Made by a program: the position numbers and the translations under genes
NCBI RefSeq assembly: GCF_019550915.1
Contig: NZ_JAHWCI010000009.1
Location: forward strand, 124,001-188,000
Direction: 5' to 3'
DNA: 64,000 nucleotides
From: Mumia sp. zg.B17
GTDB lineage: Bacteria > Actinomycetota > Actinomycetes > Propionibacteriales > Nocardioidaceae
Shown: piece by piece, positions 43,182 through 50,725 of the stretch
How the letters are laid out: the number at the start of each line of letters is the position of its first letter
Position numbering within the stretch: the stretch's first letter is position 1
Notes under the pieces: generated by a model
The model's input: only the letters and a program-made list of their open reading frames with translations
What the model was told of the DNA's origin: nothing
Databases searched by the model: none

Positions 43182-43469
43182 ATGGATCGTGCCCTGCCGC
43201 AACCGCTCGACCACACGTTCACCGCGCCGATCGAGAAGGACGGCGCCTTCGCCACCTATCTCACCGTTCCCGGTTCTGCTGAGCTGCTGGGGACGCGCCG
43301 CGCGGTGAAGGTCACCGGGACCATGGACGGACACCCGTTCGCGGCCACGCTGATGCCGTCCGGACAGGGACCCCACTGGCTTCCCGTCCGTAGGGACCTC
43401 TGTCGAGCGATCGGCAAGGACGCCGCGGGCGAGCCGGTCGACGTCCGCCTCGAGCAGCGGCTGAGCTGA
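43182..43469 (+). CDS. DUF1905-family protein
   Basis: The 95-residue product has the small barrel of DUF1905: FTAPIEKDGAFATYLTVPGS, AELLGTRRAVKVTGTMDGHP, ATLMPSGQGPHWLPVRRDLC and AIGKDAAGEPVDVRLEQR. The family often accompanies bacteriocin-protection (YdeI) domains; the role is unknown. ACGAGGAG precedes the ATG. It faces the XRE gene with a one-base gap between stops. Confidence 0.85.
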   Translation: MDRALPQPLDHTFTAPIEKDGAFATYLTVPGSAELLGTRRAVKVTGTMDGHPFAATLMPSGQGPHWLPVRRDLCRAIGKDAAGEPVDVRLEQRLS

Positions 43470-43470
43470 C

Positions 43471-43758
43471 CTACGCGCCGTCGCCGGCGACAGGTGCCGA
43501 GAGTCGCGCGCGACCGGACTGGTTGATCTCGGCCCAGACGACGTCCAGGGAGAGGTCGAGAGCATCGGCGAGCGCGGCAATGGTCGTGAAGGCCGGGGTC
43601 GCGACGCGGCCCGCCTCGATCTTGCGGAGGGTCTCCGGCGAGACGCGGGCGTCGAGCGCGATGTCGAGCATCGAGCGGTCACCCCTCGCGCGACGCAGCA
43701 GGGTGCCGAGGCGCCGTCCTCGCTCCACCTCGGCCGCCGTGTGCGGCAACCTGACCAT
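43471..43758 (-). CDS. XRE-family HTH regulator
   Basis: The 95-residue product has a helix-turn-helix over about 18-75: RRLGTLLRRARGDRSMLDIA, LDARVSPETLRKIEAGRVAT, then PAFTTIAALADALDLSLDVV. Short single-domain XRE proteins act as local repressors. Its start is 62 bases from the divergent methionine aminopeptidase gene, with a direct repeat in between that may be its binding site. Confidence 0.88.
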   Translation of the reverse strand: MVRLPHTAAEVERGRRLGTLLRRARGDRSMLDIALDARVSPETLRKIEAGRVATPAFTTIAALADALDLSLDVVWAEINQSGRARLSAPVAGDGA

Positions 43759-43770
43759 GCGGCGATTCTA

Positions 43771-43794
43771 GACCGGGATAACCTGACCGGGATA
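43771..43794. promoter_or_regulatory. Direct repeat between XRE and map genes
   Basis: GACCGGGATA occurs twice (43771-43780 and 43785-43794) with four bases between. ATAAC and GTTAT also make an inverted pair across the second copy (43777-43781 with 43795-43799). It suits a small XRE repressor and lies between the two divergent starts. Confidence 0.45.
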
Positions 43795-43819
43795 GTTATT
43801 GGTACGAGGAAGGCGCCGC

Positions 43820-44626
43820 ATGATCGAGATCCTGACCCCCGCCCGGCTGCCCCGAGCGAGGGAGACCGGAGCACTGGTCGCCGACATCCTGCACACGCTC
43901 AAGGGTCGCGCCGCGGTCGGGACGAACCTCCTCGACATCGACCGGTGGGCCCAGACGATGATCGTCGAGGCGGGGGCGCAGTCCTGCTACGTGGACTATG
44001 CGCCGTCCTTCGGTCGCGGGCCGTTCGGGCACTACATCTGCACGTCCGTCAACGATGCCGTGCTCCACGGCCTGCCCCACGACTACACGCTCGTCGACGG
44101 TGACCTGGTGTCGCTCGACCTGGCCGTCTCCCTGGGTGGTGTGGTCGCCGACTCGGCGATCAGCTTCGTGGTGGGCGACTCGCCGGCCCCGGAGGACGTC
44201 GCGCTGATCGACGTGACCGAGCGCGCCCTGGCGGCCGGGATCGCCGTGGCCGGGCCGGACGCTCGCGTCGGTGACGTCGCCCATGCCATCGGGACGGTGC
44301 TCAGCGAGGCGGGATATCCGATCAACACCGAGTTCGGCGGCCACGGTGTCGGGTCGACGATGCACCAGGACCCGCACATCCCCAACACCGGGCGGCCCGG
44401 CCGTGGTTATCGGTTGCGGCCCGGGCTGCTGCTGGCGCTGGAGCCCTGGGTCATGGCCGACACCGATCGGCTCGTCACCGATGCCGACGGGTGGACGCTG
44501 CGCAGCGCGACCGGCTCCCGTACGGCGCACAGCGAGCACACGGTCGCCATCACTGCCGACGGGGCCGAGATCCTGACCCTGCCCAGGCCGGCGCGCGGAC
44601 AGGCCGGCGCCGACCCGTCGAGCTAG
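43820..44626 (+). CDS. map: Methionine aminopeptidase, type I-like
   Basis: This enzyme removes the initiator Met from new proteins. The 268-residue product has the pita-bread fold with the metal ligands in LSLDLAVSLGGVVADSAISF (two Asp), FGGHGVGSTMHQDPHIPN (His), LLALEPW (Glu) and a last Glu in SEHTVAI. Actinomycetes carry two or more map genes, and this one stands away from the secY-adk-map cluster, so it is probably the accessory copy. GAGGAAGG precedes ATG 43820. Its stop shares CTAG with the facing gene. Confidence 0.88.
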   Translation: MIEILTPARLPRARETGALVADILHTLKGRAAVGTNLLDIDRWAQTMIVEAGAQSCYVDYAPSFGRGPFGHYICTSVNDAVLHGLPHDYTLVDGDLVSLDLAVSLGGVVADSAISFVVGDSPAPEDVALIDVTERALAAGIAVAGPDARVGDVAHAIGTVLSEAGYPINTEFGGHGVGSTMHQDPHIPNTGRPGRGYRLRPGLLLALEPWVMADTDRLVTDADGWTLRSATGSRTAHSEHTVAITADGAEILTLPRPARGQAGADPSS

Positions 44627-45702
44627 GCCGTACGCAGCTGCGCGGCCAGCGGGCAGTCGAACGGGTCGCGCGCTCGCAGGCCGACGTTGTTGAGGTAGTC
44701 GACGACGATCCGGTACGACCGGAGCAGCCCGACCTCGGTGTACGGGACGCCGTGCCGCTCGCAGAACCGGCGGACGATCGGCTGCGCCCGCCGCAGGTTG
44801 ACGCGCGGCATGCTGGGGAAGAGGTGGTGCTCGATCTGATAGTTCAGGCCGCCCATCATCAGGTCGGTGAACGGACCACCGCGAACGTTGCGCGAGACGA
44901 GGACCTGACGCCGCAGGAAGTCGAGGCGCATCGCCTCCGGCACGATCGGCATGCCCTTGTGGTTGGGTGCGAACGACATGCCCAGGAGCACGCCGAACAC
45001 CGCCATCTGCACCGCGAAGAACGCCACGGCCATACCGAGCGGGAGCGCGACCAGGAGGATCACCACGAACGCGAGGAGGCGGAGCGACACGACGGTCAGC
45101 TCGAGTCGCCGCCACGGAAGGCCCGAGGAGCGGTCCATCGTCGTCCGGACGCTCGCATAGTGCAGGTTCAGGCCCTCGAGGGTGAGCAGGGGGAAGAAAA
45201 ACCAGCCCTGGTTGGCGGCGAACCAGCGACCGAACGCCGTCCGGCGCTGCTGCACGATCTCGGGGGTGAAGGCGAGAGCACCGGGGGCGATGTCGGGGTC
45301 GACGACCTCCTGGTTGGGGCCCTTGTGGTGCTTGTTGTGCTTGGCGCGCCACCAGCCGTAGCTGAGACCGGCGAACCCGCAGGCGAGGACGCGGGCGGCC
45401 CATGCGTTGGCCGCTCCCGAGCGGAAGATCTGCCGGTGCGCGGCGTCGTGGCCGAGGAAGCCGAACTGTGTCATGACGAAGCCGAGCGCTGCTGCGACCG
45501 CCAGCTGCCACCACGAGTCGCCGATCAGGAAGAAGGCCACCCAGAGTGCGAAGAACGCACCGATGGTCGCGGTGATGCGCACGGCGTACCAGCCGTGCCG
45601 GCGCTCGAGCAGACCGTGGTCGCGGACCTCGTTGAGCAGCTCGGAGAAGCGTGCCGTCGTCGGATGGGCGGACGGGCGGGTGGGTTCGGCCTGGAGGGTC
45701 AT
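44623..45702 (-). CDS. Membrane fatty acid desaturase
   Basis: The 359-residue product has four helices in two pairs and the three His boxes of di-iron acyl desaturases: HDAAHRQ (about 88-94), HNKHH (about 123-127) and QIEHHLF (about 290). It introduces a double bond into membrane acyl chains using oxygen. Relatives (DesA3-like) act on acyl-CoA or phospholipid. ATG 45702 is chosen over 39 upstream codons. A palindrome lies 101-118 bases before the start. Confidence 0.92.
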   Translation of the reverse strand: MTLQAEPTRPSAHPTTARFSELLNEVRDHGLLERRHGWYAVRITATIGAFFALWVAFFLIGDSWWQLAVAAALGFVMTQFGFLGHDAAHRQIFRSGAANAWAARVLACGFAGLSYGWWRAKHNKHHKGPNQEVVDPDIAPGALAFTPEIVQQRRTAFGRWFAANQGWFFFPLLTLEGLNLHYASVRTTMDRSSGLPWRRLELTVVSLRLLAFVVILLVALPLGMAVAFFAVQMAVFGVLLGMSFAPNHKGMPIVPEAMRLDFLRRQVLVSRNVRGGPFTDLMMGGLNYQIEHHLFPSMPRVNLRRAQPIVRRFCERHGVPYTEVGLLRSYRIVVDYLNNVGLRARDPFDCPLAAQLRTA

Positions 45703-45802
45703 GGGACCTCGAATCGTTCGTCGGCGAGCGCGCGTTCCGCGCTCGTGTCTCGACGCTAGGATTCGGGATCCGCTCTCGCAAGGGGCCCACGGCCAGGTCG
45801 TC

Positions 45803-45820
45803 GGTGGTGCTAGTACCACC
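45803..45820. promoter_or_regulatory. Palindrome upstream of the desaturase gene
   Basis: GGTGGTGCTAGTACCACC is palindromic at 16 of 18 positions. It is in the 122-base gap before the desaturase. Sites of the form TGGT-N-ACCA are bound by FadR- or TetR-like lipid regulators; which protein uses it is unknown. Confidence 0.5.
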
Positions 45821-45824
45821 TAGC

Positions 45825-46373
45825 CTACGGGCTCGCGGCGGCGGGTGGTTGTGGCGAGGATGCCGGTGGCGAGTCGTCGCCGATCCGACGTTGCATCCAG
45901 GCCACGTCCTGCCACGCTCCGTGCTTCCAGCCGATCTCCCGCAGCGTCCCCACCGGCGAGAACCCGAGCGCGGCGTGGAGCCCGATGCTCGCAGGGTTCG
46001 GCAGGGCGATGCCGGCGACGAGGGTCCTGAACCCGCGCTCCTCGAGCCGCGTGAACAGCGCGTCGTAGAGAGCTCGGCCCGCGCCGCTGCGGCGCGGTGC
46101 GGTCTCACCCAGATACACGCTGACCTCGCACGACCAGGCGTACGCCGGTCGCGTCTTGAACGGTGCTCCGTACGCGTAGCCGCACACCCGGTCGCCGTCG
46201 ACGAGGACGACCCAGGCGTGGGACTCGTGCGCCGCGGCGATCCGCTGCGCCATCTCGTCCGGCGTCGGAGGCACCGACTCGAAGGTGACCGCGGTCCGCT
46301 CGACGTACGGCGTGTAGATCGCCGCGCACGCCGAAGCGTCCTCGGTGGTCGCGTCGCGTGTCGCGAAGGTCAT
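45825..46373 (-). CDS. GNAT acetyltransferase, phosphinothricin-type
   Basis: The 182-residue product matches the phosphinothricin/methionine-sulfoximine N-acetyltransferase group. It has CAAIYTPYVERTAVTFESVP, RPAYAWSCEVSVYLGETAPR, then the acetyl-CoA loop RRSGAGRALYDAL and LHAALGFSPVGTLREIGWKH. It would acetylate the amino group of glutamine-analogue toxins or amino acid derivatives. Divergent from the PrmC-ASCH gene, starts 65 bases apart. Confidence 0.85.
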   Translation of the reverse strand: MTFATRDATTEDASACAAIYTPYVERTAVTFESVPPTPDEMAQRIAAAHESHAWVVLVDGDRVCGYAYGAPFKTRPAYAWSCEVSVYLGETAPRRSGAGRALYDALFTRLEERGFRTLVAGIALPNPASIGLHAALGFSPVGTLREIGWKHGAWQDVAWMQRRIGDDSPPASSPQPPAAASP

Positions 46374-46438
46374 GCACAGACGGTACTCACCCCTGGGTCC
46401 CTCGCCGCGTGACCCAGGACGACTGCAAGGATTCACCT

Positions 46439-47647
46439 GTGAACACTTCCGAGGACGGACTCGTCGCGCGTCTGCGCGCGTCCGGGTCCGTCTTCGCCGA
46501 GGACGAGGCGCGGGTTCTCCGCGAGTCGGCGACCTCCTCCGACGAGCTCGAGGCGATGACGGCACGCCGTCTCGCCGGCGAGCCGTTGGAGCACGTGGTC
46601 GGGTGGGCCGACTTCGGTCACCTCCGGGTGCACGTCGCGCCGGGCGTCTTCGTCCCGCGCCGGAGGACGGAGCTGCTCGCCCGGGCGGCGGTCGACGCTG
46701 CGCCCCACGACGGGACGGTGGTCGACCTCTGCTGCGGCTCGGGCGCCGTGGGTGCCTTCGTGGAGGACGAGCGCCCCGACGTCCACGTGATCGCCGCCGA
46801 CATCGACCCGCTCGCGGTCCGGTGCGCGACGCAGAACCTCGTCCACGGGACGGTGTACGAGGGAGACCTCTTCGACGCACTCCCCGAAGGGCTGCTGGGA
46901 GAGGTGGACGTCGTCGCTGTCAACGCGCCGTACGTCCCGACCGACGCCATCGCCCTCATGCCGCCCGAGGCGCGGGACCACGAGCCGCGGGCCGCGCTCG
47001 ACGGCGGGCCCGACGGTGTCGACGTGCACCGCCGTGTGGCCGCGGACGTGGCCACCTGGCTCGCTCCGCACGGCCAGGTCCTGATCGAGACGAGCCGTAT
47101 GCAGGTGCCGTGGACGGCGTTGGCGCTCGCGCAGCGCGGTCTTCGCGCCCGCCTGGCCAGCTGGGACGCCGAGATCGGCACCGCGGTCGTCTGCGGGAGA
47201 CCGGTCGAGCCCGACCTCGCCGTCGAGGAGCTGCCGCCGCTCGAGTTCGCGTTCGCCGGTCCGGTGCGCGACCGGCTCGTGGGCCTCGTGCTGGACGGTG
47301 TGAAGACGACCACCTCGTCGCTGGTGCGGGAGCTCCTGGTCACCGGCGGGGAGGACGACGAGGGCATGCCGGCCGTGGGTGAGCGGTGGCGGATCGTGGA
47401 CTCCACCGGGTCAGAGGTCTGCGTCGTGGAGACGGTGGAGGTCCGGGTGTCCCGGGTCGCCGACGTCGACCTTCAGCACGTCCTCGACGAGGGCGAGGGT
47501 GACCGTACCGTGGCGCAGTGGCGCGAGAACCGCACGCGGTTCTGGGAGGGAGACGAGATGCGGACGTTCCTGGGTGCGCCGGCGTTCACCGTCGACGACG
47601 ACACCAATGTCGTCCTGCAGCGGTTGAGGGTCGTCAAGAGCCTCTAG
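46439..47647 (+). CDS. PrmC-like methyltransferase fused to ASCH domain
   Basis: The 402-residue product has two clear parts. Residues 1-255 match the putative protein N5-glutamine methyltransferase group: LAGEPLEHVVGWADFG, the SAM loop VDLCCGSGAVG (95-105) and NAPYVPT (162-168) in place of the NPPY of PrmC/HemK. Residues 265-402 form an ASCH domain: VLDGVKTTTSSL, VGERWRIVDSTGSEVCVVET and WRENRTRFWEGD. PrmC relatives methylate release factor Gln; ASCH binds RNA or nucleosides. The stretch is one open frame with no weak junction. GTG 46439 is the start. Confidence 0.85.
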   Translation: MNTSEDGLVARLRASGSVFAEDEARVLRESATSSDELEAMTARRLAGEPLEHVVGWADFGHLRVHVAPGVFVPRRRTELLARAAVDAAPHDGTVVDLCCGSGAVGAFVEDERPDVHVIAADIDPLAVRCATQNLVHGTVYEGDLFDALPEGLLGEVDVVAVNAPYVPTDAIALMPPEARDHEPRAALDGGPDGVDVHRRVAADVATWLAPHGQVLIETSRMQVPWTALALAQRGLRARLASWDAEIGTAVVCGRPVEPDLAVEELPPLEFAFAGPVRDRLVGLVLDGVKTTTSSLVRELLVTGGEDDEGMPAVGERWRIVDSTGSEVCVVETVEVRVSRVADVDLQHVLDEGEGDRTVAQWRENRTRFWEGDEMRTFLGAPAFTVDDDTNVVLQRLRVVKSL

Positions 47648-47665
47648 GCCATCGAGCGAGCGCGG

Positions 47666-48244
47666 TCACTTCTCGTAGAAGTAGGCATCGCGCGCGACCA
47701 GCGACCCCATCCCCATGCCGCCGGTGACGCGGACGAGCACGCCGTCGGGTCCCGGGGTGCCGCTGCGTCGGTTCTTGACCGCACCCCAGCCCGTACGGAG
47801 GCCGTCGACGTCGACGGCCCATCCGTCGGGAAGGATCAGCACGAGGTTGCCGGCGCCGCCGTTGACGTCGATCTCGACGAGTCGGTGGGGGCAGTCGGCG
47901 CGACGGAAGTCGAGCTTCACGTTGCCCATGGACGGCCAGACGCGCAGGCGTGCCGGGACGGCCCACGTGCCGCTGCGCCGGACGTCGCTGATGCCTGCCC
48001 TCAGCTCGAGCGTCTCGGTGCGGTCCACGGGGGCGAGCGGCGCTCTGGTCGCCGGGTCGTCGGGGAGGTCGGCGACGACGGCCTGGAGGTCGCGGTACGT
48101 CTTGGCGGCGTAGGCGCGTCCGAGCCGGTCGTCGAGCTCGTCCAGGTCGATGCGACCGTCACCGGCGGCGCGGCGCAGCACCTCGGCGGTGCGCTCCCGA
48201 TCGGGATCACCGGCACGCATGTCGAGCGGGTCGAGGCGGTCCAT
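47666..48244 (-). CDS. DUF1707 domain protein (SHOCT-like)
   Basis: The 192-residue product starts with the DUF1707 block: MRAGDPDRERTAEVLRRAAG, DGRIDLDELDDRLGRAYAAK and TYRDLQAVVADLP. The rest is a repeated beta-rich domain (LELRAGISDVRRSGTWAVPA, then MGNVKLDFRRADCPHRLVEI and NGGAGNLVLILP) like bactofilin-type or LiaF C-terminal folds. No helix for membrane insertion is seen. It belongs to a family common in actinomycetes; a paralogue lies at 61.0 kb. Confidence 0.85.
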   Translation of the reverse strand: MDRLDPLDMRAGDPDRERTAEVLRRAAGDGRIDLDELDDRLGRAYAAKTYRDLQAVVADLPDDPATRAPLAPVDRTETLELRAGISDVRRSGTWAVPARLRVWPSMGNVKLDFRRADCPHRLVEIDVNGGAGNLVLILPDGWAVDVDGLRTGWGAVKNRRSGTPGPDGVLVRVTGGMGMGSLVARDAYFYEK

Positions 48245-48283
48245 GGCGTCACCGTACCGGCCGTCTGCACCTAGGCTCGGCAC

Positions 48284-48799
48284 GTGCCCATCCCTCCGTA
48301 CGTCTCCGCCCTCCGACGCAAGATCGGGACCGATCTGCTCTGGTTGCCGGGGGTGACGGCGCTCGTCCTCGACGACTCCGGACAGCGGGTGCTGCTCGGT
48401 CGACGTGTCGACTCGGGCCAGTGGGCGCTGATCAGCGGCATCCTCGAGCCTGGCGAGGAGCCGGCGGTCGGCATCGTGCGCGAGGTACGGGAGGAGACCG
48501 GGGTCGTCGTCACCGTGGAGGCTCTCGCGGCGGTCAGCGTCAGCGAGCCGGTCCACTACCCGAACGGTGACGTCTCGCAGTACCTCGACCTCTGCTTCGT
48601 CTGCCGACCCGTGGACGCTGCTGCGGCCGAGCATCCGTACGCCGCGGACGACGAGTCGCTCGAGGTGGGCTGGTTCGCGCGAGACGACCTCCCTGACGAC
48701 CTGGCGAGCACGAGCATCGCCGCCCTGCGCCGTAGCGATGACTTCCTCCTCAGGCCGGAGGCAGGCCCCTCGTTCGTGACCGGTACGCGGTCGGACTGA
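48284..48799 (+). CDS. NUDIX hydrolase
   Basis: The 171-residue product has the full Nudix box GILEPGEEPAVGIVREVREE (residues about 50-69), followed by TG. It hydrolyses a nucleoside diphosphate linked to another moiety; the substrate is unknown. The GTG start is 39 bases from the divergent DUF1707 gene. Its last 50 bases overlap the end of the convergent AraC gene. Confidence 0.9.
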   Translation: MPIPPYVSALRRKIGTDLLWLPGVTALVLDDSGQRVLLGRRVDSGQWALISGILEPGEEPAVGIVREVREETGVVVTVEALAAVSVSEPVHYPNGDVSQYLDLCFVCRPVDAAAAEHPYAADDESLEVGWFARDDLPDDLASTSIAALRRSDDFLLRPEAGPSFVTGTRSD

Positions 48800-49700
48800 C
48801 CCCGCGCTCGCGTGAGAACGCCGCGCTCAGCGCGAACGGGCTCGCGTAGCCGACCTCGTGCGCGATCGACGTGAGGGTGCGGTCGGTGCGCTCGAGGAGG
48901 TCGGCGGCCAGGGCGAGCCGGAGGCTGGTGAGGTAGGCCATCGGCGGCTCTCCCACGACGGAGGCGAACCGGCGCGCGAGGACGGCGCGTGACACCTGCA
49001 CCTCGGCGGCGAGCGTCCCGACCGTCCACGGGTCGGCGACCCGCAGGTGGAGCGCCTGCAGCGCCGGGCCGACGACCGGATCGGTCGCCGCGCGGTACCA
49101 CCCCGGCGCGGCGTCCTCCTGGTCGTTGAGCCACGTGCGCACCGCCGAGAGGACGACGAGGTCGAGCAGACGGTCGAGGAAGACCTCCTGACCAGGCACG
49201 TCGCGCTGCATCTCGGTGCACAGCAGCGTGACGAGGTCGGAGCTCCACGCGTCACCGCGGAGCACGACCGTCTCCGGCAGCGCTCGCAGCAGGCGCTCGC
49301 TCACCGCGGACGCGCGCTCGTACGTGCCGGTGACCATCGTGGTCGCGCCGTCGGTCGCGTTGCCCCAGGTGCGCAGGCCGAGCATCATCTCCGCCGAGAG
49401 CGAGCGCCCGCTCGCGTCGGTGCAGACCTGGCCGGGCTCGACGAAGACCTGCGGGGGCGTCTGTGGATCGTCGGCCACCGTGTACGGGGCGGGGCCGCGG
49501 ACGAGGACGAGGTCGCCCCGGTCGAGACGGACCGGGTCGCCTTCTGTCGGGACGACCCACGCCCTGCCGCGTGCGATCACGACCACCGAGAGCGGTGCGC
49601 GGTCGCGGATCCGCAAGGACCATGGCGGCTCGAACACCGAGCGCAGAAGGAACGCCCCGTCGGCCCGGGGTCCGTCGAGGAGCCCGCTGAGGATGTCCAT
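48750..49700 (-). CDS. AraC-family regulator
   Basis: The 316-residue product has a cupin-like N-terminal half (about 20-190) and an AraC double HTH at 215-310: DPWTVGTLAAEVQVSRAVLA, RRFASVVGEPPMAYLTSLRL, then DRTLTSIAHEVGYASPFALS and AAFSRERGVSPTAYR. The N-terminal domain fits the AraC_binding_2/cupin_6 group that controls nearby reductases. It is divergent from the NmrA-like gene and most likely controls it. ATG 49700 is chosen; upstream codons are low-quality. Confidence 0.9.
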   Translation of the reverse strand: MDILSGLLDGPRADGAFLLRSVFEPPWSLRIRDRAPLSVVVIARGRAWVVPTEGDPVRLDRGDLVLVRGPAPYTVADDPQTPPQVFVEPGQVCTDASGRSLSAEMMLGLRTWGNATDGATTMVTGTYERASAVSERLLRALPETVVLRGDAWSSDLVTLLCTEMQRDVPGQEVFLDRLLDLVVLSAVRTWLNDQEDAAPGWYRAATDPVVGPALQALHLRVADPWTVGTLAAEVQVSRAVLARRFASVVGEPPMAYLTSLRLALAADLLERTDRTLTSIAHEVGYASPFALSAAFSRERGVSPTAYRSRTRGLPPA

Positions 49701-49720
49701 GCCACCACAGCCTAGTGAGT

Positions 49721-49770
49721 GCGAGACGGATGCGTATGGGATCGGCGCTATCAGCCATGGATCGTCTCGC
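49721..49770. promoter_or_regulatory. Distant inverted half-sites between AraC and NmrA-like genes
   Basis: GCGAGACG (49721-49728) and its complement CGTCTCGC (49763-49770) have centres 42 bases apart, about four helical turns. They lie between the divergent starts. This spacing is compatible with two AraC dimers on one face of DNA. Confidence 0.35.
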
Positions 49771-49822
49771 CATGCTCGGGTGGGATGGAGTCCTCGTCCC
49801 GCAACACCCAACAGGAGGAACC

Positions 49823-50656
49823 ATGTCCATCTCGTACGACGCTCCCGTCCTCGTCGTCGGCGGAGCCGGCAAGACGGCCCGTCGCGTCACCGCACGCCTC
49901 GAAGCCCTCGGTCTGCCGGTCCGGCCGGCGTCCCGCACCACGGCCGTGCCATTCGACTGGTCGCACGCGTCGACGTGGGGCGCGGCGCTCGACGGCGTCT
50001 CCGCGGCCTACCTCTCGTTCGCGCCCGATCTCGCCTTCCCCGGCGCCTCCGACCAGGTGGCGGCGCTCGCGGGTCGACTCGCCGAGCGAGGCGTCGAGCG
50101 TGTCGTCCTCCTGTCAGGCCGCGGGGAGGCTGGCGCGCGGGACTCGGAGCTCGCACTGCTGGACGCCGTCCCGACCGCGAGCGTCGTGCGCTGCTCGTTC
50201 TTCGCCCAGAACTTCACCGAGGGGATGTTCGCCGACGACGTCCGCGCCGGTGAGCTGGCGATCCCGGTCCCGCCGGACGTGCCGGAGCCGTTCGTCGACC
50301 TCGACGACGTGGCCGATGTGGCGGTCGCGGCACTGCGCGACGACGCCTACGCCGGCTCGGTGCTCGAGCTGACGGGGCCGCAGGCGCTCACCTTCGGCGA
50401 GGCCGTCGCGGCGATCGGTGACGCCCTCGGGAGCCCGGTCTCGTTCCGATCGGCCTCGGTCGAGGAGTTCGTCACCGCCGTGGTCGCAGCCGGGGAGCCG
50501 GCCGAGCTCGCGTACGGGTTGGTCGAGCTCTTCGCCGAGGTCATGGACGGTCGCAACGTCGCGACGACCGACACGATCGAGCGCGTGCTCGCCCGGCCGG
50601 CGACGTCGCTGGCCGACGTCGTCCGTCCGGTGGCCGGGCACACGAACGGGCGGTGA
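49823..50656 (+). CDS. NmrA-like NAD(P)-binding protein
   Basis: The 277-residue product has the Rossmann motif VLVVGGAGKTARRVTARLEA at its N-terminus and lacks the Tyr-x-x-x-Lys active site of classical short-chain dehydrogenases, which fits the atypical NmrA/ergot-alkaloid type. VVLLSGRGEAGARDSE and FVDLDDVADVAVAAL are typical. These proteins sense NADP or act as reductases. ACAGGAGGAACC precedes the ATG. Expression is likely controlled by the divergent AraC protein. Confidence 0.82.
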   Translation: MSISYDAPVLVVGGAGKTARRVTARLEALGLPVRPASRTTAVPFDWSHASTWGAALDGVSAAYLSFAPDLAFPGASDQVAALAGRLAERGVERVVLLSGRGEAGARDSELALLDAVPTASVVRCSFFAQNFTEGMFADDVRAGELAIPVPPDVPEPFVDLDDVADVAVAALRDDAYAGSVLELTGPQALTFGEAVAAIGDALGSPVSFRSASVEEFVTAVVAAGEPAELAYGLVELFAEVMDGRNVATTDTIERVLARPATSLADVVRPVAGHTNGR

Positions 50657-50660
50657 GCCT

Positions 50661-50689
50661 GCCGTCACCGGAGGTGATCCGGTGACGGC
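50661..50689 (+). terminator. Terminator after the NmrA-like gene
   Basis: GCCGTCACCGGA (50661-50672) pairs perfectly with TCCGGTGACGGC (50678-50689) across a five-base loop, four bases after the stop. It may also serve the leftward carboxypeptidase gene. Confidence 0.8.
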
Positions 50690-50725
50690 CGACCCACCGC
50701 CCGTCAGTCGTGCTGCTGTGTGTGG

